Positions 39,469 through 47,729 of a DNA stretch of 55,452 nt are shown here, piece after piece; positions within the stretch are counted from its first letter, which is position 1, and every line of letters starts with the position of its first letter. The position numbers and the translations under genes were made by a program. The DNA comes from GWA1-54-10 sp964349675 (lineage in GTDB: Bacteria > Patescibacteriota > Minisyncoccia > Phycocordibacterales > SBAW01): the NCBI GenBank assembly GCA_964349675.1, contig CAYGHD010000003.1:1-55452 (forward strand), in the 5' to 3' direction. The notes below the pieces were generated by a model. The model saw nothing but the letters and a program-made list of their open reading frames with translations. It made no database searches and was not told the origin of the DNA.

Positions 39469-40926
39469 ATGCATATCCTAAATCCCTTTCTCATTTTCTC
39501 GATGCTTGTAGCCCCACTCTTTTCTGCGCATACCTTGCCAGAGCGCTCGCTTGCTGCTGCGGCAGTGGTGGCCGAGGTGTCAGCGCCAACACCAGCTACT
39601 GTTGCAGAAGGTTTTTACAATTTATACGCACCCTCGGTGTTGGCACAGCATGGGTCGCGACGCATGTGGCTTGGAGGTGCCTCGGTGCGGGCTGAAGCCA
39701 GCAGCAGTGCTATATATATGAGTCAGGTGGTAGGCGACTATTGGTCTAATCCTCAAAAAACACTCGAACTTCCTGGAAACCGTATCGGAGACCCTTCAGT
39801 GATAGTCGACCCGTCTGATGGAAATAGGCTGCTTATGTACTACACCATGATCAGCGCCGCTGATGCGGCATCTTCAACCACTGCCATGCTGCGCAACCGT
39901 GTTGGTTTTGCCGAAAGCCGCGATTATGGAGAAACGTGGCAGCACCAAGGTGTTATGGTCGGCCAGAGTAACGGTATCGATGGCCGTGGCGGATGGGCGC
40001 CGAGCGCAGTGTCTGTGGGGAGTGAAATATGGCTTTACTACACAACAAATATTCCTAATCCCATTAGTGTATACCGCGCTCGCATAAACGCTGAAACGAG
40101 AAAGGTTATTACTACGGAGCCAGTATATCTAAAGACTGCCACAACAACGCTGGCGCTGAGCGAGTTTGGCGTTTCAGTCTCGGTCGGCCCTACAGGGTTA
40201 TCTATGCTCTCTCAAAAAAACTTCTCTGGCATTAATCGGTACGTCAGCGATGACGGTTTGGTATGGCGCACTGCGGTCGATGACAAAAATCCGATTATTA
40301 AAGCAAGTTCCGGACTTTTAGTCGCAATGCCAACAAGAGAGCTTGTGTATACTGCAGATGACGGGCAGCCCCAAGAAGGGCGTATCTATTTTGCGGGCGG
40401 TACGCTTGCCTCCACTACCTTTACCTCAATACAGGCACTCAATGCTCCTGTGGGTCAGGTAACGTATGCACGAGAGGGTGAAGCGGTGACAAGTCCTGTA
40501 TCTGGAGAAGCCACTGAATCTAATGAACAAGGAGGTGGGTCAGGGGGGATGGGTGTCGCGCTGCTTGGCATTGCAGGGGCGCTTGGGCTTACCTACTTAG
40601 CGGTAAATCTACTTTCAGACGCAGCGTCGCCCGGGTTCTCCTTTGGTGGAAGGATCATTGCGATTACACCTTGTCTCAGTGCTCTCGGGCCCTCGGTGTG
40701 GGTAACATTAAAACCCTCAGGTCTGCTCCTCCCTCCTTTTATGTATATCTGGACTCCTGCGACACTTACCAGTCTTGTGCCCCCTGTTCCTTCCCTGCCG
40801 CCTCGAAATATTGGGCAGCAATTGCTTGGTCGTTTTGACGTACCCTATGCATGCGTGGTTCCCTTCCCTCCTTTTGTTTTTTATGGGCTGCGGATGCAAG
40901 TGATGGGGGCAAGCCCAGTATTGTAA
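39469..40926 (+). CDS. secreted glycosidase-like beta-propeller protein
   Basis: 485 aa. A signal peptide (about 1-22) is followed by a propeller-like region (about 45-355). Motifs such as GDPSVIVDPSDGNRLLMYYT and GWAPSAVSVGSEIWLYYTT resemble GH43/GH32-type five-bladed propellers. A Gly/Glu linker leads to a C-terminal hydrophobic helix (about 365-385) and a Pro-rich end with two Cys (about 410 and 470). Whether it hydrolyses or only binds glycans is unclear. It is divergent from the secretion locus and convergent with rsmA. The upstream in-frame start at 39445 is less likely. Confidence 0.65.
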   Translation: MHILNPFLIFSMLVAPLFSAHTLPERSLAAAAVVAEVSAPTPATVAEGFYNLYAPSVLAQHGSRRMWLGGASVRAEASSSAIYMSQVVGDYWSNPQKTLELPGNRIGDPSVIVDPSDGNRLLMYYTMISAADAASSTTAMLRNRVGFAESRDYGETWQHQGVMVGQSNGIDGRGGWAPSAVSVGSEIWLYYTTNIPNPISVYRARINAETRKVITTEPVYLKTATTTLALSEFGVSVSVGPTGLSMLSQKNFSGINRYVSDDGLVWRTAVDDKNPIIKASSGLLVAMPTRELVYTADDGQPQEGRIYFAGGTLASTTFTSIQALNAPVGQVTYAREGEAVTSPVSGEATESNEQGGGSGGMGVALLGIAGALGLTYLAVNLLSDAASPGFSFGGRIIAITPCLSALGPSVWVTLKPSGLLLPPFMYIWTPATLTSLVPPVPSLPPRNIGQQLLGRFDVPYACVVPFPPFVFYGLRMQVMGASPVL

Positions 40927-41709
40927 TTAGTTGTATTTGGCGAGCAGCAACCATTGTGAAAGCGCTACATCTTCGGCGCGAGCGTTAAGTGGGATGTTTG
41001 CGTGCACGAGCGCAGCTTCTGCGTTTGTGCCCAATACCTGCTCAATATTTCGGCGAAGCAACTTTCTTTTTTGCGCAAATCCTGCATGCAGGAGTGCAAA
41101 AAACCGCTCCTCGTGTTTTTTGTTGGTGAAATTTTTTCGCGATATATTTGAAACAAGTAAAATAGCCGAGTCTACTGCTGGCGGCGGGTTGAAGGCTCCG
41201 CGTGGCACGGTTTTTATGTACGTTGGCGCGCCATACGCTTTAATCGAAAGAGACAAGAGACTCTCTTTTTTGCTCCGAGCGATACGCTCGGCTACTTCTT
41301 TTTGGATCAAAAAAACAAGCGTGTTTGGTTGCGCCTCATCAGTTACATACTTTCGCAATAAGGCTCCAGTGATGTAGTACGGTATGTTCCCCACCACTTT
41401 GTATCCGCCGCGCTTTTTTTTGAGATCGTTTGCTATCTTGAACTCCAAGGCATCGCCTTCAGCGATCTTCAACTGCTTGTTTTTTATTTCTTGAGCAAAT
41501 TTCTCTTGCAGCAGTGGGATAAGTCGTGCGTCTTTTTCTACCGCTATAACGGAGGCCTTTCTTTGAAGCAAGACTTCAGTGAGTGCACCTTCCCCGGGGC
41601 CAATTTCCACAACAGTGTCCCCTTTTTGTATCTCCGCGGCATCAGCCAGTATCCCCAAATAATGTGGGTTATGTAAAAAATGCTGGCCGAGAGATTTCTT
41701 TTTATACAT
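40927..41709 (-). CDS. rsmA: 16S rRNA dimethyladenosine transferase
   Basis: 260 aa. The start KKKSLGQHFLHNPHYL, the SAM-binding VVEIGPGEGALTEVLL (about 33-48) and NIPYYITG (motif IV, about 107-114) identify RsmA/KsgA. It dimethylates two adjacent adenines near the 3' end of 16S rRNA late in 30S assembly. The final residues form the helical C-terminal domain. Its ATG overlaps the end of the 290-aa upstream gene by 8 bases. Confidence 0.95.
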   Translation of the reverse strand: MYKKKSLGQHFLHNPHYLGILADAAEIQKGDTVVEIGPGEGALTEVLLQRKASVIAVEKDARLIPLLQEKFAQEIKNKQLKIAEGDALEFKIANDLKKKRGGYKVVGNIPYYITGALLRKYVTDEAQPNTLVFLIQKEVAERIARSKKESLLSLSIKAYGAPTYIKTVPRGAFNPPPAVDSAILLVSNISRKNFTNKKHEERFFALLHAGFAQKRKLLRRNIEQVLGTNAEAALVHANIPLNARAEDVALSQWLLLAKYN

Positions 41710-42574
41710 ATATGAGTTTTGAGAGAGGCATTTCGCTACAGTACAACTCCCCTACTTCAAGGGGGATAATGGGTAGATGGATATTTTTACTCGAGAATAA
41801 TGATTGCACCTCCGCAACTCGTGCTTGAGGGACTTCTACGTGTGTAATTTGTTCAAGTGATATGAGCCCCGGAACGCGTACCTCAAGTTGTCGTAAAAAC
41901 GGTATCGTGCCACTCGTGTCTGCGGCTTCTTTTTTTAATCCAAACAATAGTGGATGATTTCCTATAATATCTGAACGTAAATCGTATGCGCGCCAAACCG
42001 GAGGCAGGTTGCTACCGCGGTTTCGGAGTGCTCCAGCCCAAGTATACGCATTTTGTAAGAACGAACCACTAAAGATCGCTTGTTTTAAAAAGTGACGCTG
42101 GTGGCGGCTCTTGTCTGACAGTAGATCTTTTATAACCAAGGCAAAAATTATTCCCGTCCAAAATCGAGTGCCGCCAAATACATACTCCAACCATTCTCCA
42201 TCGCACAAATGGACATGGGCAAACAACCGAGAATGCATGCGCGTTGGAGACAAGGAGACCGTTTTTAAAGGTTCTCCGTTAATGCGTACCCATAAATCTT
42301 GATGGGCAGAGAGTCCTCCTTGTGTAATGATAGACTCCAACACATCAACTACTCGCTCGGTCTGGACTCCTTCGTAGCGCGAATCACTAGGGTGATAGTA
42401 GTGATAGCGGCCGGTCCCGTGCCAATACGCTGCTTTTGTGTAGTATTGCCGTATGTCTGGCAAGTGTAATTGGTATCTGTATGTAAGTTGCGCAGATACT
42501 CCTGCTGCTATCTGTCGATAATGCTTCAAATGTTTTTCTCCACGCCACACCACGAACTGCTCAAAAAGTGTCAT
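41702..42574 (-). CDS. unknown protein, possible ADP-ribosyltransferase-like fold
   Basis: 290 aa, soluble. The N-terminal half has YYTKAAYWHGTGRYHYY, then VVDVLESIITQGGLSAHQDLW, then VSLSPTRMHSRLFAHVH. This order (H-GTG, a helix ending in GGL, a VSLS/A strand-helix) resembles ADP-ribosyltransferase, DarT or Tpt1-like folds. The C-terminal half ends in a strand-rich region. No known family matched with confidence. It is coupled to rsmA downstream and to uvrD upstream (2 bases), so it belongs to the uvrD transcript. Confidence 0.6.
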   Translation of the reverse strand: MTLFEQFVVWRGEKHLKHYRQIAAGVSAQLTYRYQLHLPDIRQYYTKAAYWHGTGRYHYYHPSDSRYEGVQTERVVDVLESIITQGGLSAHQDLWVRINGEPLKTVSLSPTRMHSRLFAHVHLCDGEWLEYVFGGTRFWTGIIFALVIKDLLSDKSRHQRHFLKQAIFSGSFLQNAYTWAGALRNRGSNLPPVWRAYDLRSDIIGNHPLLFGLKKEAADTSGTIPFLRQLEVRVPGLISLEQITHVEVPQARVAEVQSLFSSKNIHLPIIPLEVGELYCSEMPLSKLIYV

Positions 42575-42576
42575 AG

Positions 42577-44484
42577 TTAATCTAAGTATATTGTCCGGCC
42601 TAACCTCTCAGGTGACTCTAGTTCAATGAGATAATCGGGGATGTCAGATAGGAATTGTGAGGGGATGGTTGGATTTTTTGACCCAAACACCGTTCGATAT
42701 GCTGCATAGGTGAGAAAGACTTTTTTCTCTGCACGGGTTATTGCGACATAACAGAGACGTCGCTCCTCTTCCATATCGCTCTCACTCCCCCCTTCTCGCG
42801 CATACGGGAAGAGTCCTTCTTCAAGTCCGGTGATAAAAACATACGGGAATTCGAGGCCTTTAGATGCGTGCACAGTCATCAAGCGTACCGCGTTTGTGTC
42901 ATCTTTTAATTCGTCTTGGTCGCTTTGTAGTGCGGCTGACTCTAAAAATGCCTGCAGTCCGTCTGCGTGCTGGTCAAAACGGGCTGCGAGCGATACGAGC
43001 TCACGGAGGTTTTCTAAGTGTTCAGCACCCTCCAATTTGTCTTCTTTGAATGATTGTTCCATGCCAGAACTGGTGATCACAAAACGCACGAGTTCAGAGG
43101 GGGTTGCTGTGGCGGAAGTCTCTTCTATGCGACTGAGAAGACGATGCAATGCGCCCACTTTTTCTTTTACAGCGCCCGTAAGCTCATGTTCCTTGCCACT
43201 GAGCATTTTAAGGAGTGTCACTTTGCCGATACCTCTGGGCGGCGTGTTTGCGATGCGAGCAAGATCGGCGCTTGTTTTCAGCGTTGCTGCGCGCACAAAC
43301 GAGAGCACATCTTTTACCTCTTTGCGTTCAAAAAAGCGTGTGCCCAAAACTTGATACGGAACGTTTGCTGCAAGCAAAGCCTCCTCAATAGCTCGTGATT
43401 GAAAGTTTGCTCGGTAGAGCACGGCGATATCTTTTGGAGCAACCTTTTTTTCCAAAAGCTCACCTATTTTCCGCGCAATAAATCCACCCTCGTCCATTTC
43501 GTCAAAAGCCTGATAGAGTCCTATTTGCTCGCCCTCTGCATTTTTTGTGAATAAATTTTTGTCAGGTCGGTTTGGGTTTTTGACGATAATTTCATTCGCT
43601 GCAGCAAGGATTTTTTGCGTGGATCGGTAGTTTTCTTCAAGGAGTACGGCTTTACCACCTCCGAACGTGCGTTCAAAGCCGATAATATTTGCTATTTCTG
43701 CTCCGCGCCATCCATAAATAGTTTGGTCGATATCTCCAACTGCACAGATGTGCTTGTCAGGCCCCACCAAAAGTTCTGCAAGACGGGCTTGGACATGGTT
43801 AGTGTCTTGATACTCGTCGATGTGGATACGGGTCCATCGTTTTTGGTACCGTAGACGCGCCTCAGCGTCACTGCGCAAAAAACGCATAGCGCGAAGCAGT
43901 AAATCATCAAAATCCACTGCGCCGTCTTTGTGGAGCGCTTGCTCGTACAAAGCCCATGCGGAGGCTATTGCCCGGGCGCGCGGATTGTCTGTTTTTTGCG
44001 CAAACTCCTCGGCGGTTATCCCCTGCCCTTTTTGCTTAGATAGTAGGCTAAGGGCAGCACGCGGCTCGATGTCTTCAACCCCTAGACTTTTAAGTGCCGC
44101 TTTTATCTCCCGCAAAGAGTCGGCGCGGTCATAGATGGCTGGAGTGCGCTTAAATCCAAGTTGTTTTGCATTCTCTTTCACGATTAACAGTCCGAGCGAG
44201 TGGAAGGTAGAGACAAAAGGGGCGCCTGAGGCTTTGCTAGAAAGGGTCTGATTCTCTTGAAGAAGCCCTATGACCCGCTGACGCATCTCGGCCGCCGCTT
44301 TGTTGGTAAAGGTAATAGCTAAAATCTGCTCAGGAGGGGTGCCTTGCCGGACGATTTCCAAAATCCGGTGTGCAATGACCCTCGTTTTGCCGGACCCAGC
44401 GCCAGCCAAGACCAACAACGGTCCGTCTATTGCCAAGACCGCTTCTCGTTGCATACTATTTAACTTTGCAAGATGGTCAGGCAT
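42577..44484 (-). CDS. uvrD: UvrD/PcrA-type superfamily 1 DNA helicase
   Basis: 635 aa. Motif Q and motif I (LNSMQREAVLAIDGPLLVLA then GAGSGKT at about 27-33), motif Ia ITFTNKAAAEM, motif II DEYQDT, motif III GDIDQTIYGWRGA, motif IV ENYRS, motif V VRLMTVHASKGLEF and motif VI YVAITRAEKK are present. It is a 3'-5' helicase of excision and mismatch repair or recombination control. The C-terminal tail with a Tudor-like domain of PcrA is lacking, so it is shorter than usual. Confidence 0.95.
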   Translation of the reverse strand: MPDHLAKLNSMQREAVLAIDGPLLVLAGAGSGKTRVIAHRILEIVRQGTPPEQILAITFTNKAAAEMRQRVIGLLQENQTLSSKASGAPFVSTFHSLGLLIVKENAKQLGFKRTPAIYDRADSLREIKAALKSLGVEDIEPRAALSLLSKQKGQGITAEEFAQKTDNPRARAIASAWALYEQALHKDGAVDFDDLLLRAMRFLRSDAEARLRYQKRWTRIHIDEYQDTNHVQARLAELLVGPDKHICAVGDIDQTIYGWRGAEIANIIGFERTFGGGKAVLLEENYRSTQKILAAANEIIVKNPNRPDKNLFTKNAEGEQIGLYQAFDEMDEGGFIARKIGELLEKKVAPKDIAVLYRANFQSRAIEEALLAANVPYQVLGTRFFERKEVKDVLSFVRAATLKTSADLARIANTPPRGIGKVTLLKMLSGKEHELTGAVKEKVGALHRLLSRIEETSATATPSELVRFVITSSGMEQSFKEDKLEGAEHLENLRELVSLAARFDQHADGLQAFLESAALQSDQDELKDDTNAVRLMTVHASKGLEFPYVFITGLEEGLFPYAREGGSESDMEEERRLCYVAITRAEKKVFLTYAAYRTVFGSKNPTIPSQFLSDIPDYLIELESPERLGRTIYLD

Positions 44485-44490
44485 CTGTGC

Positions 44491-44496
44491 ACTATA
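44491..44496 (-). promoter_or_regulatory. -10 box of uvrD
   Basis: TATAGT on the minus strand, 6 bases before the ATG at 44484. Confidence 0.55.
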
Positions 44497-44501
44497 ACAA
44501 A

Positions 44502-44516
44502 CCTTATGCCATAAGG
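44502..44516. repeat. 6-bp inverted repeat upstream of uvrD
   Basis: CCTTAT (44502-44507) and ATAAGG (44511-44516) around GCC, just upstream of the uvrD -10. It could be an operator. Confidence 0.4.
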
Positions 44517-44565
44517 CCTAAATCAGCCTGCGTATAAGACTATCCACAAGGCCCTTTTGGCAAGA

Positions 44566-44593
44566 TTGACGCACCCCTCTCGGGGGGTATAGT
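44566..44593 (+). promoter_or_regulatory. promoter of the LysM-M23 gene
   Basis: TTGACG (44566-44571) and TATAGT (44588-44593) are 16 bases apart. The spacer itself is a C-run/G-run hairpin. A leader of about 60 bases follows, containing ATGGCT/AGCCAT arms (44622-44639). Confidence 0.7.
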
Positions 44594-44662
44594 TGATAGG
44601 TACTGATGGAGCGATCGATATTATGGCTTTGTTGAGCCATAAATTCTGAAACGGCAGGGCGA

Positions 44663-45829
44663 GTGCCCAATAGGCTTATATATAAAGATACTTCAGCCGC
44701 AGGCTCGAGACGGGTATTCCCTTCGAGTTTAGCCAAAAAAACCTTCTATATTGGCGCCGTACTTGGCGGGGCCTCATTCGCACTCTTTTTCCCTGTGTTA
44801 GCGTCTGCAAGCTTCCTTTCAAGCCTTATACAAAAAACAGCACCGCAAAGCAGTGCGCACCAAACCGCCTTTAATTCCCAGACGATGCCGCTTTTGTCCC
44901 CTGCTACCAATATCAATCCAAGTCCGTCTGTGGGGGGTGGCTCCATTGTGCTTGCGGGCGGTGTGGCGCTTGTGGCGCAAGAAGGGCCATCTGGTACTGC
45001 AGCGGACATAGAAAATCGTCCAACAGTGTCTCAAATTAGTGCATATACAGTGCATGAAGGCGACACCCTTGCAAGCATCGCCGACTTGTTTGGGGTAAGT
45101 GTTAATACGGTCGTATGGGCAAACGACCTTAAAAATAATCCTATCCGTCCTGGGCAAACGCTCATCATCCTTCCTATCACAGGGATCCAACACACTATTC
45201 TAAAAGGCGAGTCTCTTGCAAGTTTGGCTCGAGAGTATCATTCCAATGCACACGATATCGCACAATATAACGATCTTCCAGACAATGCGAGCCTGCTACC
45301 AGGGACTGTTGTGATTATCCCTGATGGTGAAATGTCTTTGCCGCAAGTACAACAAAAACCAGACCCTATAGTGACTCGGCTGGCACAGGTAAAGAAATTG
45401 AGTGTAAGCAACAAGCCTACCTCAAAACTGCATGGTGCGGACGGGCCCCTGATTTCTGGATATTACGCATGGCCTGTCGCAAGCGGCATCATTACGCAGG
45501 GGCTTCACGGATTTGACGCAGTTGATATCGGAGCGCCAAAAGGTACAAATATATTTGCAGCAGCAGATGGTGTCGTGTTGGTAGCAAAAGGCGGTGGTGG
45601 GTGGAACGGTGGGTACGGCAACTATGTCGTTATCAAGCACGCAAACGGTACGCAAACGCTCTATGCACACGCGACTAAGGTTCTCGTGTCTCCAGGTGCG
45701 CAAGTGTCACAAGGCGAAGTAATTGCCACCGTTGGTAGTACTGGTGAATCAACCGGCCCACATCTTCATTTTGAAGTACGCGGTGCGCAGAATCCTTTTG
45801 GAAGTGTCCGTGTTGGGCTCAGTCAGTAG
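44663..45829 (+). CDS. LysM and M23 peptidase envelope protein
   Basis: 388 aa from a GTG. A hydrophobic export segment (about 27-48) is followed by a Ser/Pro linker and two LysM domains (YTVHEGDTLASIADLFGVS near 128, HTILKGESLASLAREYHS near 176) that bind peptidoglycan. A C-terminal LytM/M23 domain (about 265-385) has H-x5-D (HGFDAVD) and HLHFEV zinc-binding motifs. It is likely a peptidoglycan endopeptidase for growth or division. The start is uncertain: GTG at 44663 has no clear Shine-Dalgarno. It is the best case here of a long structured leader. Confidence 0.88.
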   Translation: MPNRLIYKDTSAAGSRRVFPSSLAKKTFYIGAVLGGASFALFFPVLASASFLSSLIQKTAPQSSAHQTAFNSQTMPLLSPATNINPSPSVGGGSIVLAGGVALVAQEGPSGTAADIENRPTVSQISAYTVHEGDTLASIADLFGVSVNTVVWANDLKNNPIRPGQTLIILPITGIQHTILKGESLASLAREYHSNAHDIAQYNDLPDNASLLPGTVVIIPDGEMSLPQVQQKPDPIVTRLAQVKKLSVSNKPTSKLHGADGPLISGYYAWPVASGIITQGLHGFDAVDIGAPKGTNIFAAADGVVLVAKGGGGWNGGYGNYVVIKHANGTQTLYAHATKVLVSPGAQVSQGEVIATVGSTGESTGPHLHFEVRGAQNPFGSVRVGLSQ

Positions 45830-45831
45830 TG

Positions 45832-47205
45832 TTACTCGAGTGCCTTTTTTGGTACGTCAAAGATGGTCTCCCCTACTGCTTCATTGTTTACGTGTCGAGC
45901 GATAGTATATCCTCCGTGGAGTGACGGCAAAATGCCAACACCGTTGCATCCTAAGTTGTACAGCAAAACTGGATTTTGTGGCTCGGGCCCGATAAGGCGG
46001 ACTTTATTTTTGGTATAACCCATGAGTCCGTGCCAGGTAAATACGTATTCGATTTTTTTATTTGGCTCTATGTCGTACACGTCACGCACAAACGCATCTA
46101 TTTTTTTTCCGTGCTCGTCTGGGTACTCATCGTCTTGTGAATAGACATGCGTTTCTGCAATGTCGGTGTCAGGCCCGCCTATAGAGATGAGATTGTGTGT
46201 TGTATTTTTTTCATACTCATATGAACGGCGTGTTAAATAGTAGTATGAATTGTCTGGGCTGGCGCTCGGGTCTATGTAGTAGCTGATAGCAGTCGGTTGC
46301 TTGTTCATCTCTTCCAGGTATCCAGACATGTATCCAATTTTTCCGCTTACCAAGTGATGATAACGTGCATCAATGTCGAGCCCTGTTTCATTTAAAATAT
46401 GTAGGTTTTCAAAACCATTGGTACAGAGCACGACATGGTTTGCAAGAACCGTGTGTGTTTGAACATCGAGCAATGCATTGTTGGATCGTAAAATAATTTT
46501 ATGCACCGGCGCATGTTCATACAAAGTAAACCGGTTTGGATATTTTGTACGCAGATGCTCTAGCACTTCTTGGCAGAACAGTGCGCTGTTGACGCATCCT
46601 TTTTGTGAAGAAAGCGCCGCTACAAATTTTTGCTGCTTTGTCTCGAGTGTCGCGAGCACTTCCTTTGCAGGAGCTATGGTGTAGAGTCCTCTATATTTCT
46701 CTGGAATGTGTTCGACAAAATCTTCTTCAGCGCAGATGCGCATAGGGTCAACACGGAGCCCTGCTTTGTTTCGTAAAAAATTATCTTCCAAATGCCAAAG
46801 CACTTGCTCGTAACTGACGAGCCCTGCGTGTCCGACAAAACGCGAGAACGGAATATCGAGCCCTGCATCCGTGTACATCTCGTCCAGCAATTCCCAAGCC
46901 GCCTCTATCGCCTGTTGTCCTTGTGCGGCGAGTGTCAGTCCAAACTCTTCTACTAAACTTGCAAACCCGCGTTCAAAGTAGCTCACCACTTGGCCTGCGT
47001 TGTGCCCGGTCGCTCCATGAGCTAATTTAAATCGCTCGAGCATCACCACTGTTTTGTCGGTTTTTTTTAAAATAAAAAAAGCAGTCGCGATGCCAGCAAT
47101 TCCGGCGCCAACAATTGCGACATCACTTTCCCTGTCGTTCGTAAGAGAGACATGCTCGCGCTCGTGGTTGAGTTGGTGGAGCCAAGGTGAATTGTTTTTT
47201 TGCAT
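45832..47205 (-). CDS. FAD-dependent amine/glycine oxidase-like oxidoreductase (DAO family)
   Basis: 457 aa. The dinucleotide fold SDVAIVGAGIAGIATAFFIL (about 25-45) is followed by the E at the end of the second strand (VVMLERFKLAHGATGHNAGQ), the usual DAO start. The C-terminal GLMGYTKNKVRLIGP and NLGCNGVGILPSLHGG segments are typical. It oxidises an amine or amino acid with FAD; the substrate is unknown. The start at 47205 has a TATACT box 9 bases upstream; the open frame runs to 47253. Confidence 0.88.
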   Translation of the reverse strand: MQKNNSPWLHQLNHEREHVSLTNDRESDVAIVGAGIAGIATAFFILKKTDKTVVMLERFKLAHGATGHNAGQVVSYFERGFASLVEEFGLTLAAQGQQAIEAAWELLDEMYTDAGLDIPFSRFVGHAGLVSYEQVLWHLEDNFLRNKAGLRVDPMRICAEEDFVEHIPEKYRGLYTIAPAKEVLATLETKQQKFVAALSSQKGCVNSALFCQEVLEHLRTKYPNRFTLYEHAPVHKIILRSNNALLDVQTHTVLANHVVLCTNGFENLHILNETGLDIDARYHHLVSGKIGYMSGYLEEMNKQPTAISYYIDPSASPDNSYYYLTRRSYEYEKNTTHNLISIGGPDTDIAETHVYSQDDEYPDEHGKKIDAFVRDVYDIEPNKKIEYVFTWHGLMGYTKNKVRLIGPEPQNPVLLYNLGCNGVGILPSLHGGYTIARHVNNEAVGETIFDVPKKALE

Positions 47206-47214
47206 ACGAGGTAC

Positions 47215-47220
47215 AGTATA
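47215..47220 (-). promoter_or_regulatory. -10 box of the DAO gene
   Basis: TATACT on the minus strand, 9 bases before the ATG at 47205. Confidence 0.45.
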
Positions 47221-47245
47221 CCGTGCTCTGGTTTGCGTAAAAATG

Positions 47246-47272
47246 TGCCGCAACTTTTTGTGAGTTGCGGCA
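47246..47272 (-). terminator. strong Rho-independent terminator
   Basis: 10-base perfect arms (47246-47255, 47263-47272), followed on the minus strand by a T-run (47243-47239). It closes the 118-aa gene. Confidence 0.85.
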
Positions 47273-47280
47273 AGGCGCTA

Positions 47281-47637
47281 CTACTTTTCGCGTCTGAGGC
47301 CGCTCCACTTGCGGCCATGCGTGCTACCGGCATGACCCTCTGTGCATGTTTCTTTTAATCTACCGATTTCAGCCAAATGCTTTCGCACTTGTTCTCGTAG
47401 TTCATCCATCTCGACTACGGATGCTTGTTGGCACCAACGCATCCGCTCAAGCATCTCTGTGTCTGTGCCGACAGCGAGTACCAGATTTTCAAGCGTGTCG
47501 ATGAGTATATATGGATGTTCCAAAACCTCCCATCGACGTTCCTGCTCGGGTCTGTCTTTATCTTCGGGCTTCTCGCGATAGTAGTCGATGCCGCAAACTT
47601 TGCGGCATCGATAGTGCAGCGCGCGCGTGCCATCCAT
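47281..47637 (-). CDS. small soluble protein of unknown function
   Basis: 118 aa from the ATG at 47637, chosen because GAGGGGG lies 8 bases upstream. The open frame continues to 47730 with another ATG at 47694. The first part is Cys/His/Arg-rich (DGTRALHYRCRKVCGIDYYR), then WEVLEHPYILIDTLENLVLAVG, then a coiled-coil-like helix (MDELREQVRKHLAEIGRL) and a basic tail. A dedicated terminator follows. Inside, a perfect 12-bp inverted repeat occupies 47586-47610. No family recognised. Confidence 0.6.
   Translation of the reverse strand: MDGTRALHYRCRKVCGIDYYREKPEDKDRPEQERRWEVLEHPYILIDTLENLVLAVGTDTEMLERMRWCQQASVVEMDELREQVRKHLAEIGRLKETCTEGHAGSTHGRKWSGLRREK
47586..47610. repeat. perfect 12-bp inverted repeat inside a coding region
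   Basis: CGATGCCGCAAA (47586-47597) and TTTGCGGCATCG (47599-47610) flank one base. It falls in codons for the RKVCGID segment of the 118-aa protein. Confidence 0.7.
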
Positions 47638-47729
47638 AAGCCCATCCCCCTCTTTGCTCTGCCTACACAGTAGCAGAGATGCGTCGGAGCGCATAATTAA
47701 GTGAGCGCATCTATGCTTGTGAAACGCCA

